A DNA stretch of 64,000 nt from Isochrysis galbana (GCA_018136815.1 CM030941.1:672939-736938); one strand, 5' to 3'. Counted from the first letter of the stretch, positions 40,201 through 51,199 are shown. Notes: a model not told the origin generated them from the sequence alone. Made by a program: numbers and translations.

Positions 40201-40820
40201 GCGATTGCTCTCCCTCGTGCAGGGCGCATCAATTCGTGGCCAACCGCCGTTAGGGCTGTCCTGCCCTCAGCAGAAGAGCTAGGTACGTATGGTCCCTTGA
40301 CCATGGATGCGAGTGGTGTGCATCTCTCTTGGCCTGCACCACAAATTATTCTCATGCCGCCTTCTCTTGACGTGCTATCATAGGCTATTTGTATGCTATT
40401 ATGGCCCTCATATTTGGTCTCGGCGCCGTTGTCAATGCATATTCGCCGACGCAGACCAAAATGACTTGTGCTGCTATACTACTCATTGATTGGCTACTTA
40501 CCCTCGCCGCGCATGATCTTGACATATTGCGGCCTTATCCCGCACACGGTATTCTCGTCCTGTGGGCCACGCAATATGCGCTTCTCTCCGCGCAGACGCG
40601 TCGCGTCGCGGTAGCTCTTTGGCTACTCGTCTTTATCCTTGTGAATGTCGGCCACATCTCGCGCTTCGAGTGCCTCGTTTTGACCACGCTGGGACTCGTA
40701 CTCTACACTACGAAGCGGGTATATCTAGCCGTCCTTCCTCTCATGGCCAAGCACAAGTCGTCACTTGCGATCCCTATGTTGGCTCGCCTCGTCTCGTCAG
40801 AACACAGAATATCCCCCTAA
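37270..40820 (+). CDS. GT-A-like glycosyltransferase with membrane C-terminus, nine exons
   Basis: Exons inferred from splice sites and phase: 37270-38046, 38103 to about 38310, 38489-38575, 38751-38846, 39000-39443, 39622-40009, 40066-40164, 40223-40282 and 40384-40820. The N-terminus has a signal anchor (VALLIACAARVPVLPRL). A family-2-like nucleotide-sugar domain follows: ALHVSVVVGTKD, an NPFSAWLAAAPHV stretch and YTLLMHNDVFLLDA (acidic metal-binding motif NDV), then EDHVFLTK, the catalytic-base type ED. Later exons give WHFEWQDIAYFVRRR and QFPNTGFCNFVKFSVIRH, and a last exon with four to five transmembrane helices. Exon 1 seems to lack one base in the AAAA at 38005-38008: the frame stops at 38040, while the other frame continues as protein. 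The donor of exon 2 was not found. Real frameshift or sequencing error cannot be told apart. Acceptor sugar unknown; secretory pathway likely. Confidence 0.65.
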
Positions 40821-41054
40821 CACACGTGCAGCCGCCAATGCGTGCATAGACACGTTCAGCACCCAGATTCAGCAAATCACGTTTTCATTTCGTTGTAGTA
40901 GGCATATTCTCAGCACACGTGTTGATTCGACATCAAGGATGGCGAGGCCATGTTCCACATCATCACTGGCAAAAGAATTCGCGCTCACAAGTAGTTGCAG
41001 GTTTCTACTACTACATAGTTTCTAATAAAAATAAAATAATTCATGCTATTATCC

Positions 41055-41320
41055 TAGCCACCCCCACTAGCTAATTGGACACAACTTTTCCGTCCCGGAA
41101 GCTCCCGCCATGCCTGACGAGCCAGGTGTCCGAGTGCTACCGGGGAGAGGGGGCACTGCCCCCTCCCCTCGACATTTGTCCTCCCCCCAGTGCACGCACC
41201 GACCCCGAGCACCCCAGCGCGTCCTCTCCTCGAGTCCACGCTGGGGGAAAACCCCTTTCGGGTAAAAACAACGCGGGGGGGGGGGGGGGGGGGGGGGCAC
41301 TCGTGAATAGGAGCTCAGAA
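41055..41320 (-). repeat. dispersed repeat family R3, copy 2
   Basis: Reverse complement of the 36385-36628 repeat, with an internal poly-G run at 41276-41297. Confidence 0.75.
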
Positions 41321-41519
41321 GCGCCAAGCATCTCTCTCGCCGAAGCGAGTGGCCGCGGCGAGCCGCGGTCCTTCCCTCTTGGTTTTGGTGCCCCCGTCTT
41401 CTCTTACCTACGTTGGAATGTTGGAATCAAAGCTCACGGCTTTGGCTTTGGATTGTAACGAGATGGCCCGATGGCCCGACGACGAGATGTAACGAGATGA
41501 ACGAGATGGCCCGAGGGCC

Positions 41520-41640
41520 GAGCGTGGCCGTTTTCGACGATCCATCCGGATGGGGGACCCCACCTGATACTAAATACACAGGATCCACACACACAGTCAC
41601 GCCAATCGGGCAGGCCGCGCGCTGCCAGAGCAAGGCTCAT
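41520..41640 (+). mobile_element. internal fragment of the TAGGGCGGTCAAAC transposon family
   Basis: TTTCGACGATCCATCCGGAT to CAATCGGGCAGGCCGCGC matches the minus strand of 3838-3930 closely and the first part matches 60550-60580. No terminal repeat is present. Confidence 0.55.
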
Positions 41641-41641
41641 C

Positions 41642-41911
41642 TCACTCTTGGAGATTGCCTGCGAGGGCGCGCCGGCAGCTAGCGCGGAACGCAGGTCTAA
41701 ATTTACCAAACCAGTTCGTAGTTAATATTAGTAGGTTCTTAAGTAAACTCTCGCACCCATGAATCTGACACGAATCCAACAGGACCAAGTTGTAGTAAAG
41801 ATTGAGATGTTCGAGATTGTTCAAGGCCCCCTTGGATAGGGCCTCGGCAAAGGCCTTCATCCCCTCAGGGCCAATGTTGTTGCGACACACCTGCCCATCT
41901 GCCCACCCCAC
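41642..41911 (-). pseudogene. leucine-rich repeat fragment
   Basis: One ribonuclease-inhibitor-type leucine-rich repeat is readable: NNIGPEGMKAFAEALSKGAL, then LEHLNLYYN. This is the classic 28-residue unit of NLR-like and Ran-GAP-like proteins. Flanking residues are not repeat-like and there is no full gene around it, so it is a fragment carried or left among repeats. Confidence 0.6.
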
Positions 41912-42108
41912 CGAACCATTTGTTGGGCTGTGCTGTGCACGATGGCATTTTGTTGTAAAATCATACTAACGTTATGTACAAAAAGTTGGGCAGTCAGGAA
42001 GGTTTGGCAATTAGTGCTCCTCCCCCGATCCGCAGACGCGCCTTCGCAGCCGCGACCGCCTGAGGCAATAAGGCGTTCATTAAGCCCGTACGCTCCCTCC
42101 AAGGCCCT

Positions 42109-42738
42109 CTACAAAGGAGCGTGCGCCCAATCCATGTAAGTGGGCCAACGTGGCACCATCAAAGTCTTACCCCCGAGTCTTCTACACAGGAGCGTGCGGC
42201 CAAATGAACGCTTATTGCCTCGGAGCTCTTTGCGTATCTCTTCGTCGTCGGTGGTTGTGCCTCCCGCGTCGTGGCTTTGGGCGTTCCAGTCGCCTGCGAC
42301 GTATAGTTCCGGGATTGCGCTGTTGGATGCCCGTGAATGGAACTTTTGGAAGAACTCCTTCGTCATTCTTTCCTCACACTTGAGGGAGTCGAAGCTCTCT
42401 TTGTTCGTGGGCCTGGATGTCCTCCGAATTGCGTCTATCGTGGCGTTAAGTTCGCGGATTCTATCAGTTTTTCTGGCGTCGGGTTCTTCATCGTCGAGTT
42501 TGATTCCCAGTAGTGCGAGCTCATCGATTGCTTTGGTTATCGCCTTGTGCTCCTTGCCCTGCCGTGTTGCCCATAGGAGATAAGTGGCCACCGCTCGCTT
42601 GGCGTTGCCCCAGGCGTCGTCTATGTCCTCGTCCGGGGTCTCTGGGTTTGTGTGGCTTCTCCATAGGTGCGATACTACCTTACGGATGTCTTCCGAGTCG
42701 AAACCCTGACAAGAGGAACACACCCAGCGGGAACGCAC
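42109..42738 (-). pseudogene. LINE fragment, region between endonuclease and reverse transcriptase
   Basis: A 209-codon ORF. Its middle (NAKRAVATYLLWATRQGK, FDSLKCEERMTKEFFQKF) looks like the linker of non-LTR elements just upstream of the reverse transcriptase, which usually reads K-x-E-x-x-x-KYFF. The N-terminal part shows a possible C-x2-C...H-x4-H finger (CSSCQGF...HLWRSH). No catalytic domain is present. It is probably a truncated copy related to the family that left 2129-2518, though the two cover different parts so this cannot be verified by eye. Confidence 0.6.
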
Positions 42739-42759
42739 TACCTAATCTGCACTCAAAGT

Positions 42760-43140
42760 GCGACACATGGGAGGAAACCCAAAAACTTCAGGGGACTTTA
42801 GAAAATTTTGCAACTGGGAATAAGGGCCCTTGCACTGAGCCGCTGGCCGATGCTGCACGCAGACGCAGGTGAAGGCGCAGAGAGGCTGCGACCTCAGGTT
42901 TTGGTTGCCTTTTTGGCAAATCCCCCCATAAGGATGGTATAAGTTCTACTTGCAGGGCACCTTCCCCCCTTCCCCCACCCTATCTTTTGAACGATAGTTG
43001 GCTAGCCTATCCATAGATTTTAAATGGGCCAAAGAGTGCTCGAAAGAGTGCCCGAAAGGGCCCGAACGCAACAACCTTCAACCATCTTCAAAGTCGCAGG
43101 CGAAGGCAAGCCGGTAGACTACGACTATAATGGCATGCTC
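42760..43140. other. intergenic with MITE remnant and palindrome
   Basis: 42880-42965 matches the interior and one end of the insertion at 33431 in reverse. A CTATC...GATAG palindrome (42980-42997) lies beside it. No gene. Confidence 0.5.
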
Positions 43141-43224
43141 AAGGGACGACAAGGAAATCGATGGACTCGGAGTCAGAGTCGCGAATGATGATACTTGCAC
43201 GCGGCGAGGTGGCGATCCACAAGG

Positions 43225-45579
43225 TCAAGAGTTGTCCGCCATCGGGAAATGGTGCATGAGAGCCTCCGGAACCCCATCGGAGACCTCCGCTTCGGGCACG
43301 AGCATTTGAGCATCCACTTTCCCGGCCGATACTCCTGCCAGAGCGGGTGCTTTCGAGGTTGGGACGCGCTGCTTGAGATGTTGATAGACGTAAAATAAGG
43401 CTTTGGGTGTGACCCCTGCGATTGCTCCGGCCTCTGCTAAAGTTGTTGGTTGCGTGGCGGTGAGCTTCTCGACCTCTTCTTTGGAGAGGCACGGAATGAC
43501 GCTATAATCTGTGCCTCGTGGGATAGCAGCCATCGAGTGCTCCTTCAAGCGCGCAACCTCGCGCTCCTGCCTCTCGAGGTAATTCGAGTATTTGATCTCG
43601 ATAGCGAGAGCTTCGCGACCTAAGCAGGGCAGAGACCCGTCGCCAGCTGGGGTCCCCTTCCGCCATCCGTGGGGGTGGGACAGCATCACCGCCTCTACAT
43701 CTTCTAGAATCGCCTCGGGCACGTGCATCATCTGCTCGGCACTGCGCAACTCGCCATTTGGCTTTACTCCGAAACCAGCTGCGGCCCACTCGCTGTTGGG
43801 GAGGATGAAGCCTCGCAAAGCTACACGCCCTGCCTCCATGGCCGCTTGCTTCTCACGCAGCCGCTTCATGCGGTCAGCACTGACGATGCCGGCTGCGGCG
43901 CCTAAAGGTGTAAGGCGCATATCGGCATTATCGGCCCGGAGCATCAAACGCCACTCCGCACGTGAGGTGAACATACGGTATGGCTCCATCGTGCCCCTAG
44001 TGACAAGGTCATCGACCAACACCCCAATGTAACCTTCGTGGCGCTCGACCGTGAAAGGTGCACCATGACGGCAGTGAATGCCTGCATTGGCGCCCGCCAC
44101 GGTGCCAAGAGCCGCCGCCTCCTCGTAGCCAGTAGTACCAATGATCTGACCGGCAAGGAAGAGGCCTTCGCAGCTAGACACCTCCAACGTTCGACGGAGG
44201 CACCGGGGATCGACGAAGTCATACTCAACATCGTAAGCAGGCTTAAGTATCTCGGCGCGCTCGAGCCCTTTCATTGAACGAACAAGCTGCAGCTGTACAT
44301 CCACTGGGAAGGCAGAAGAGATTCCGTTGGGATATATCCAATCGCTGTCGAGTCCCTCGGGCTCAAGCCAGACAATGTGCCCCTCGCGCTCAGGGAATCG
44401 CTCCACTTTGGAGAAAAGGGACGGACAGTACCTCGGTCCTGCGCCCTTGCCACCGCCGGACTCGTATGCTGGCAGCTTGCCCTTATTGTCAATGACGATC
44501 TGGTGAGTGCGCGCATTGGTATACGTCTTGTGGCAGAGGATCAAGTTGTTTGCTTGTTCGACGGTCCCACCCTCGTTTAGGAAGGAAAATGGGACTGGCG
44601 GCTCCTCCGATGGCTGGGGCTCTAGGCTAGAAAAGTCAATGGTGCCAACGTCGAGCCGGGGAGGCGTACCCGTCTTTAGGCGCGAGAGTGGAAGCTTGAG
44701 GCGGGCGAGGGTCGTCGCAAGTGCTGTGGAAGGTGGCTCGACGTCGTTTGACTCGCGCATAAACCTGTGTAAGGGTGATGAGACAGCTCTGAGCCCGCAT
44801 GTAGAGGCATGGCGGGTTCCTCTGAGGTCTCATGCTCTTATGGGTGCGCCATCTCACCTGCCTGCGGGACGCTGGTCGCGTCCGATGTGCACAACGCCAC
44901 GAAGGAAGGTACCAGTGGTAAGAACCACGGCCTTTGCACGCAACTCTTGCCCTCCGGCCGCCATCACGCCACAGATACGTCCTGCAGGCCGGCCCTCTGC
45001 AGAGGCGCTCCTAGCCGCAGGTGAGTTGGCATCTGGTTCATCAAGTAGTAGATCCTCAACGCTCGCCTCGAAGAGCTCGAGACCGGGGTACGATTGCAGC
45101 TCGGAGAGCATGCGCTCACGGTATATCTTGCGGTCCGCCTGCGCCCGGGGCCCCTGCACAGCTGGCCCCTTCCTGCGGTTGAGCATGCGGAAGTGAATGC
45201 CTGCCTGGTCAATGATGCGCCCCATCAGTCCGTCGAGTGCGTCGACTTCACGGACGAGATGGCCTTTTCCGATGCCTCCGATGGACGGGTTGCACGACAT
45301 CTCTCCGATCGTGTCTAGCTTCTGCGTCACGAGGATTGTCCTCGCGCCACTCCGAGCAGCTGCAGCAGCGGCCTCGCAGCCAGCGTGGCCGCCTCCCACC
45401 ACGACCACATCGACCTCCCTCACGACGGAGGAGGCGAGGGGTGGGGCAGCGCGAGCACAGTGTGTGCAGGCGGGGCGCAGGCTAACCACACGCCATGCCT
45501 CAGCTGCCGATGAACCACACAGCACGAGGAGGAGCAGTGCAGAAGAAAGGCACGCAAGGGGGCCCGGCTGGCTGCCCAT
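43225..45579 (-). CDS. mnmG: MnmG/GidA tRNA-modification enzyme, probably plastid-targeted
   Basis: Two exons, 45579-44858 and 44764-43225, joined by a 93-bp GT-AG intron (donor CAG|GTGAGA, acceptor ACACAG|G), giving 753 residues. MnmG, with MnmE, installs the carboxymethylaminomethyl group on U34 of organellar and bacterial tRNAs using FAD and NADH. Visible: the FAD-binding [14 protein letters not shown], the signature [44 protein letters not shown], and the second signature [16 protein letters not shown], then the C-terminal helical MnmE-binding part. The N-terminus is a signal peptide ([21 protein letters not shown]) followed by Trp-Arg and an Arg/Ser/Ala-rich stretch before the domain starts near residue 55. 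This bipartite leader fits import into a secondary plastid. A bacterial-size core with a eukaryotic intron and leader fits an organelle-derived gene. Confidence 0.92.
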
Positions 45580-45607
45580 CGGGATGGAGCACTGGCGCGC
45601 GCACGCG

Positions 45608-45705
45608 CAGGGGGGGGGGGGGGGGGGGGAGAGAGAGAGAGAGAGGGCGAGGAAGAGGGAGAGGGCGAGGAAGAGGGAGGGAGGGAGGGAGGGAGAGAGG
45701 CACGA
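45608..45705 (+). repeat. poly-G and GA low-complexity tract
   Basis: A G run followed by GA and GGGA repeats immediately upstream of MnmG. Confidence 0.9.
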
Positions 45706-45830
45706 GGTGGCCGGAGAGCTCAGAATAGATTTGAGGTTGCGAGCTGGTATCTATCACCTAAGAATAGACGGAGGAGCCGTGCCTTTGTACATGTTACCCC
45801 CCATGAGCCAACGCCCCCCAGGAGCTAAGG

Positions 45831-45900
45831 TGTCGTTCCGTCAATTATGGGACATCAATCGAATGGAGCCATCAAATGTCCATAGTTATTTATACAACAA
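45831..45900 (+). repeat. dispersed hairpin repeat, copy 2
   Basis: TGTCGTTCCGTCAATTATGG through ATCAAATGTCCATAG and TTTATACAACAAT. GGACAT/ATGTCC can form an outer stem and ATGG/CCAT an inner one. Confidence 0.65.
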
Positions 45901-45984
45901 TCACCCCCGATGTTTAACACCTACGGCACGCGCTTTCATGGCTAATTGTGGCATTCAGTCCCTGGGTGCAATAAAGGCTCACAA

Positions 45985-46150
45985 TTACACGAGGTGCACG
46001 CCGTGATTGCCGATGTGCATCGGGTCCCCGCGGGGACGCCGTGCGTGCGCATGTCGCGACTGGTTTCTCGGCGGTTTCCTACACTTACGTAAACGTGTAA
46101 TATACGAAAGATCTCTCATGGGACATGGCCGTGCGTGCGCACAACAACTT
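45985..46150 (+). repeat. relative of the 84-bp repeat at 1983
   Basis: GTGCACGCCGTG, GATGTGCATCGG and a GTCCCCGCGGGGAC palindrome occur in the same order as at 1983-2128. Confidence 0.55.
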
Positions 46151-46261
46151 TTTCCTCTACTATGAAAGTGCACGCCGTGCGTCCGCTCTTTCCGCGGGGG
46201 GACTCTGGGCGCGGAATGCGGGCGGAAACCCCTGGGACACCCCGTGGAACCGGTGGTTTAT

Positions 46262-46575
46262 TACAGTAAAAAAACCTTTTAATATTCTTACCCCACTCGC
46301 GGCGAATGGAACCACTACATACCTACTGCACGTAGTACGTAGCATATTTTCTACACCCCCATTCCCCCGGCCCTTCTCCCCCCGCCATCAGGCGGCTCCC
46401 CCCGTACACTACTAGTACTAGGGGGATAGGGATGAAGGGCTTAGATATGGTCCGGTGGCCCGCGCCTCCCCCCGGTGATCTTTCCCCCCCTTCCTCCTGC
46501 GTCTCCGAGTGGGCGGCCGACTCTGTCCCGACTTATCTTGTAAACAGGAGCGGGACTTGCCGATTTTTCGCGCTC
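46262..46575 (+). repeat. dispersed repeat family R1, copy 2
   Basis: About 90 percent identical by eye to 25260-25555 across its length, with a 6-base CTAGTA duplication. Confidence 0.8.
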
Positions 46576-46875
46576 TCTCCCCCCTCTCCTGCGGCACTAG
46601 TGGTAGGCCAGAATATCCACAATTTTTTGCCCAAATATCCATCCAAAATATCCAAGAAATATCCCAGCCACGGCCCCAAATATGCGAGGAAATATCCACA
46701 CAACTATGGTTATAATACATGCACGGCTTACTTACGGTGGACGGTGGGTGCCGCGCTAACTAAAACGTTCCTCGCAATGAGGAAAACGAAAGCACAAAAA
46801 AAATCCACACTAAGATGGGAAAAGAGGTTACCGGTCCTCTCGGGAAAGTGGAAACAAGTATCGCAACTGTAATTA

Positions 46876-47095
46876 ATTAACTTCTTAATAGTCTCACCGC
46901 ACACGCAACGCGGCCGTGGACCCTCTACTTTCTTTCTACTCACGCAGCAAAATTTTCTACACCCCCTCTGTCCCGGCCCTTTCCCCCCCGCCATCAGGCG
47001 ACTCCCCCCGTGCACTACTAGGGGGGTAGGGGAAAAGGGCTTAGATATGGTCGGTGGCCCGCGCCCCCCCCCGGTGATCCGTTCCCCTCTTCCTA
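46876..47095 (+). repeat. dispersed repeat family R1, copy 3
   Basis: More diverged copy of R1 (CTCACCGCACACGCAACGCG, CCATCAGGCGACTCCCCCCG). It ends where the gypsy fragment begins. Confidence 0.7.
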
Positions 47096-47379
47096 CTATA
47101 CCACTGCCCGAGGACGAAGACCGCGTGCTGCGGCCGCATCATTGGACCTGCAGGGTTGGCAACAGACGGGCGGGCTGAGACGGGCAAATGGGAGACATGA
47201 GCAATGGGACCACTGTGCGAGGACGGTGCGAGACGAGGCGAGCGGCGCGGGGCCTGATGATCCGAGCCGGTGGTCTCGGATCCCACGGGAGCTTCGATCG
47301 CGTGCGACGTCGGTGGAGTTGAGACGGTCTGAGATTGTGATTCTGCAGCCCGCTTTCTCATCTGAGGCTTACGAAGAGG

Positions 47380-48372
47380 CGGGAAGGGGTGAGCATCATC
47401 ATAGGCGGTGACGAGCGACTCGCAGCGGCGAAGCAGTTCGGCTAGCGCCTCCCAAGTGGCCGCAGCTTTCGCGTAACCACGCCATTTGACGAGATACTGC
47501 CTTGAATCGCCCCGAAACCTTGCGGTCAAGGAGTGAATCCACCAGATACTCATCTGTTTGGACAGGATCTTCATCTGTGAGGGTATAGTAGGGACGGAGG
47601 TTAGTCACATGCACCTCCTCGGAGAGGAGGCGATTTTCTTGGTCGCGTAGTCGGTAGCGGCCAGCGCCAAGCGCCTCAGCGATGCGGTATGGTCCGCTGT
47701 AGTGGTAGAGGAGCTTGTTGTGGTGTCCTGGAATCTTGCGAACCACCCTATCACCTGGGGCAAATTGGATGGGGGGAGAGTGAGTGCGTAGCGTGTCAGC
47801 GAGTGCGTCGGCCTGAGATTCTAAAGTTGCATCATAAGCTGCGGCCCACGCCGCCTTTAAACGACAATGCATTTTCCAAGCGTACGAGCGAATTTCCTGA
47901 GGTAACTCGGGAGGTGGGCCAGTGTCAGGTGGATCAGAGAGCTGTGCAGGTAGGCGAAGCTCACGGCCATAGAGCAAGGCAGCAGGCGACATGCGGGTGA
48001 TGCGATTGGCGGAAGCGCGCATGCTCATTAGAAAGAACGGAAGATGATCGACCCAATGACCGCCGCCTTCATCGGTAGCGCGAGCCATGTTGATCAACGT
48101 CTGTTGTGCTCGTTCCACCAGGCCCACACTCTCGTGATGATGAGGTATGCTAGGCCGCAAGTCGGTGCCGGTGCGCTCGAGGATGACCGAGGTGAGTTGG
48201 CTAGCAAGGTTGCTGCCGGAGTCCGAGCGAAGTTGCCTTGGTACTCCGTGCCGAGAAACGACGTACGACATGAAGGCGTGAAGTGCGTCGGCACTCGAGG
48301 GGTCGCCGTTGTGAGGGGCCGCCTCGATCCAACGAGTGAGCGAGTCTACGAAAACGAGGAGCTTGTCGAAGG
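47380..48372 (-). pseudogene. Ty3/gypsy chromovirus integrase and chromodomain fragment
   Basis: Minus-strand reading from 48372 down. The integrase core is FDKLLVFVDSLTRWIEA (first Asp), QLRSDSGSNLASQL (second Asp) and ESVGLVERAQQTLINMA (Glu), so the D-D-E triad is kept. A GPYRI/LRPYY region follows, typical of gypsy integrase C-termini, then DEYLVDSLLDRK. Near 47575 the frame shifts and a chromodomain continues: RQYLVKWRGYAKAAATWEAL. Chromodomain integrases target chromatin marks. The integrase has no protease or reverse transcriptase upstream. Instead it is joined at 48372 to a leader and start codon that also occur at 27972, so an internal deletion fused the gag start to the integrase. 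It cannot be active alone. Confidence 0.85.
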
Positions 48373-48550
48373 CTTGAGCGAGGGCGAGGACGGCGGCGAG
48401 AGCGACATGGAACGAGCGGCGAAAGGCGAGGGTGAGTGAGAGGAGGGCTGTGGTGGCAGGGGCTGGCGAGGCGAGGAGGGATTGTTGTAGGGTCTGAGTG
48501 TTACGAGAGCGAGAGCGACGAGAGCGAGAGCGACGAATGACGACTGACGA
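48373..48550 (-). mobile_element. retrotransposon leader shared with 27.8-28.0 kb
   Basis: Minus-strand sequence from CGTCGCTCTCGCTCTCG repeats down to an ATG at about 48406 and its first codons, nearly identical to 27841-28005. It marks the 5' end of the deleted element. Confidence 0.6.
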
Positions 48551-49105
48551 CAGGACGACGGACAGAGACACCCAGGAAAACACTCCGACTCTCACCCCAC
48601 GACTTTCTCACATAACTCGACTGAAATCAAACCCAAACACTCCGGCCAGACGACGACGGACGACGATCAGAAGGCGATCTGTCGGCGATCCCGTCTGGAA
48701 GGGGAATCGCACCATAACGGAAACGAGGGGCAATCCTGCCGCACAAGATTCCAAAAGACTTACCGAATAAGACGAGAGAAGTGCGGTGTGCCTAAGGGGG
48801 AGATGCAAAGAGATTGCAAATTAAACCTGATTGCAATCACTGAAGTAGATAGAGAAGCGCGGGGAAGATAGCGAATTAAACCTATTTGCGAGGCGCCTAG
48901 GAGGAAGAAAGGTGGGGAAACTTCCCTTCTCTTCGAGAGAAAGAGAGAGGGCGCTCCACAACTCAAGATCCTATGCGTCCAAGCGAAGCTTTTGACCGAG
49001 AACGGGAACGAGAGAATTATAACGATAATACCGAACGACGAAGAGAAGCCTTACGAGTGTCGACTCGCGAATGCGACATGGCCACGACAGGCCAGGACGC
49101 GCGAG
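48551..49105. other. possible LTR remnant, no gene
   Basis: No ORF of protein character. Lies where the long terminal repeat of the deleted element should be, but no second copy is in this window to confirm it. Confidence 0.3.
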
Positions 49106-49109
49106 GCAG

Positions 49110-49275
49110 GCGAGCCTGCCACTGAGAGAGTGGGCCAGCAGGGCAGTGGGCTCCTGGCAAGCCATCAGGCGTGCCAGGAGCATGGGTGGTTCCTCCCCCA
49201 TGGCAGGGAAGGAGTGGAGAGAGGGGGGGGCTCGTGCCCCCCCATGGGCGAACTAAGTATAAACTTAGTTGAATC
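49110..49275 (-). repeat. dispersed repeat family R2, short copy
   Basis: GGCAAGCCATCAGGCGTGCC, CCATGGCAGGG and GCTCGTGCCCCCCCATGGGCG lead to the palindrome AACTAAG-TATAAA-CTTAGTT (49251-49270). It is the mirror image of the 35764 end. Confidence 0.75.
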
Positions 49276-49749
49276 GCAACTGTACAAATATAACTTATAA
49301 CTTTCTAACACCTAGAGACTCTTTTTTGCACTTCAAACATGTCCTACATAGGAGGATAGCTACGGCGAGGCTCAAGCTGGGAAGGGGAGCGGCAGCACGC
49401 GGCTCACCGGAGCGTCTCCCGCCATCCGCCATCCTGTTGAGTCACCGTTGGGCTGTTGGGCTAGCGGTTCGCGAGTCAACATTGCCCCACAAACGGAAAA
49501 AAGTCGCGTCCTCTCAACAGTCTCCCAACAACAGCGACTCAACGAAACCCTCGCGTTGAGTCGCTGTTGAGTCGCCTTTCGGACCACTCAAAAACCACCG
49601 AATACTATTTTTGTTTTCATACTGTTCATTCCCTTATTTCGAAAAAAAATTCTCGAAACTCTGGCCTGAGCCAACGAGCACCCGATCTGAGAGGAATCTT
49701 CTCGGAACTCGGAGGCGTCGCTCGCAGTCTTAGCTCTCTCTCTCCGACG

Positions 49750-50523
49750 ATGCGCTCGCCGGCCTTCCACACCGCTCCCGATGCGGTCTCGGTGGTCATG
49801 GGCGCCAGCCGTGGGCTTGGACTCGCGTTCACCTCAGCGCTCCTCACCAGATCCCCCGGGTCTATCGTCGCGTGCAGCCGGCGCGGTTCAGAGGAGCTGA
49901 GAGCACTGCAGGCAGCCTCAGGAGGTCGGCTCACCACTGTACAGTGTGATGTGACCGACGCAGCCTCGCTCTCTCGGATGGCAGCGCATGTGCAGGATAT
50001 GCACGGGCCCAAGAACGTTGATCTACTTCTGAACGTTGCCGGTATTCTCCATGAGAAGGCTGAGGGTGGTGACAGGATGCCAGAACGTGCCTTGAGGGAT
50101 GTGGACCCCGACTGGATGCAACGCGTGCTGGCCGTTAATGCGATGGGCCCTGTGCTTACGACACAAGCTCTACATCGCCAGTTTCGAAAAGGTGCAGTCA
50201 TAGGATCGCTTTCAGCACGCGTAGGCTCCATCGGAGACAATAAGCTGGGAGGCTGGTGGTCGTACCGCATGTCGAAGGCTGCGCTAAACATGGGTGTCCG
50301 AAATATGGCCCTTGAGCTTCGGAGGCATGAAGTGTATGCCGTCGCATTGCATCCCGGCACAACCGCGACAGATCTGTCCAAACCATTTCAGAAGAATGTC
50401 AAACCCGGAAAACTTTTCACTGTTGAGTATACCGCCAATTCTTTGCTCGATGTGTGTACAAACCTGAAGCCCGAAGACACAGGCGGCTTTTTTGCATATG
50501 ACGGATCATCGATAGAGTGGTGA
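49750..50523 (+). CDS. short-chain dehydrogenase/reductase (C-factor-like)
   Basis: A 257-residue single-exon SDR, an NAD(P)-dependent oxidoreductase with a Rossmann fold. Visible: the cofactor motif SVVMGASRGLGLAF (about residues 15-28, TGxxxGxG type with Met in place of Thr), the CDVTD acidic turn after strand 3, LLLNVAGILHE (NAG-type motif read as NVAG), the catalytic Ser in VIGSLSARVG, and YRMSK as catalytic Tyr and Lys. LHPGTTATDL follows, as in the CsgA/sniffer-like classical SDR subgroup. I chose the ATG at 49750 because it puts the cofactor loop at the usual distance; an in-frame GTG-opened extension upstream is not protein-like. No transmembrane segment or targeting signal is evident. 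Substrate unknown. Confidence 0.9.
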   Translation: MRSPAFHTAPDAVSVVMGASRGLGLAFTSALLTRSPGSIVACSRRGSEELRALQAASGGRLTTVQCDVTDAASLSRMAAHVQDMHGPKNVDLLLNVAGILHEKAEGGDRMPERALRDVDPDWMQRVLAVNAMGPVLTTQALHRQFRKGAVIGSLSARVGSIGDNKLGGWWSYRMSKAALNMGVRNMALELRRHEVYAVALHPGTTATDLSKPFQKNVKPGKLFTVEYTANSLLDVCTNLKPEDTGGFFAYDGSSIEW

Positions 50524-51190
50524 AGAGGCAAAACGTGGGGAAATGGTGGATCTTGACCAGCTGTGTCCTCGCAGAGTTGGTGTGCATGTCGGGCTGGGAG
50601 CTGTGCCACTTACAACAGAGGAACTGATGAGAGCAAAAGAAAAATCGAAGGGCTTACAATGGTGACGCATTTGCCTATGAGCAGGCCGTTCGCATGCGAA
50701 TTGCGATTTGTGATCTTACTTTGGCCCTTAGCTTTCTTGGAGCGGCTTCTGAATCTTATCTGCGTCTGCCTGCTTGCTCTATTTGTATTGCCGCGCATCT
50801 GCATTCTAGCCCGGTCATTCACTCGTTTTCACTATTGTTATCCACCTGCTCCCCTTGGTGTCCCGTTGATGGATTTTAAGGGGCTATTGTGCAGGGGACA
50901 TCCCAAGACTCCCTTCTTGTGATCGTGCTTCAAACGTTCGTTGGCGCGATAGGGTCATGGAGCGCCTCCCGCTCCCATCCACTCCCTCCGCCCACCTTCA
51001 CCTTCCACCCTGCCGCGCCGGCCGAAGCAGAAGAAAACCTCTTGAACAAGCCAACCAGCGCTGCTATACTACCCTACGGAGGGAGACCCTGACAACGCCC
51101 TTGCCCCTCGCTCGCCCCCACACCCGCTTCCCCCTTCATTCCTTTGTCTTCGATTTCGGGGAATCGGTCCTACTAATCTTATGTAAGTCT
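50524..51190. other. 3' region with a palindrome-edged repeat end
   Basis: GGGTCATGGAGCGCCTCCCG at 50953-50972 matches the edge of the repeats at 1534 and 60051; here the palindrome beside it has decayed. No gene supported. Confidence 0.45.
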
Positions 51191-51199
51191 TATGATTGG

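Noticed and set aside
47041-47400. Extension of the chromodomain ORF to 47041 as a host gene
   Set aside because: The tail is Ser/Pro-rich and its last part runs into repeat R1; it is the end of a retrotransposon pol, not an independent gene.
50563-50922. 119-residue ORF with a hydrophobic segment after the dehydrogenase gene
   Set aside because: It starts inside the 3' region of the dehydrogenase, shows no family features, and the hydrophobic part is short and T-rich by composition.
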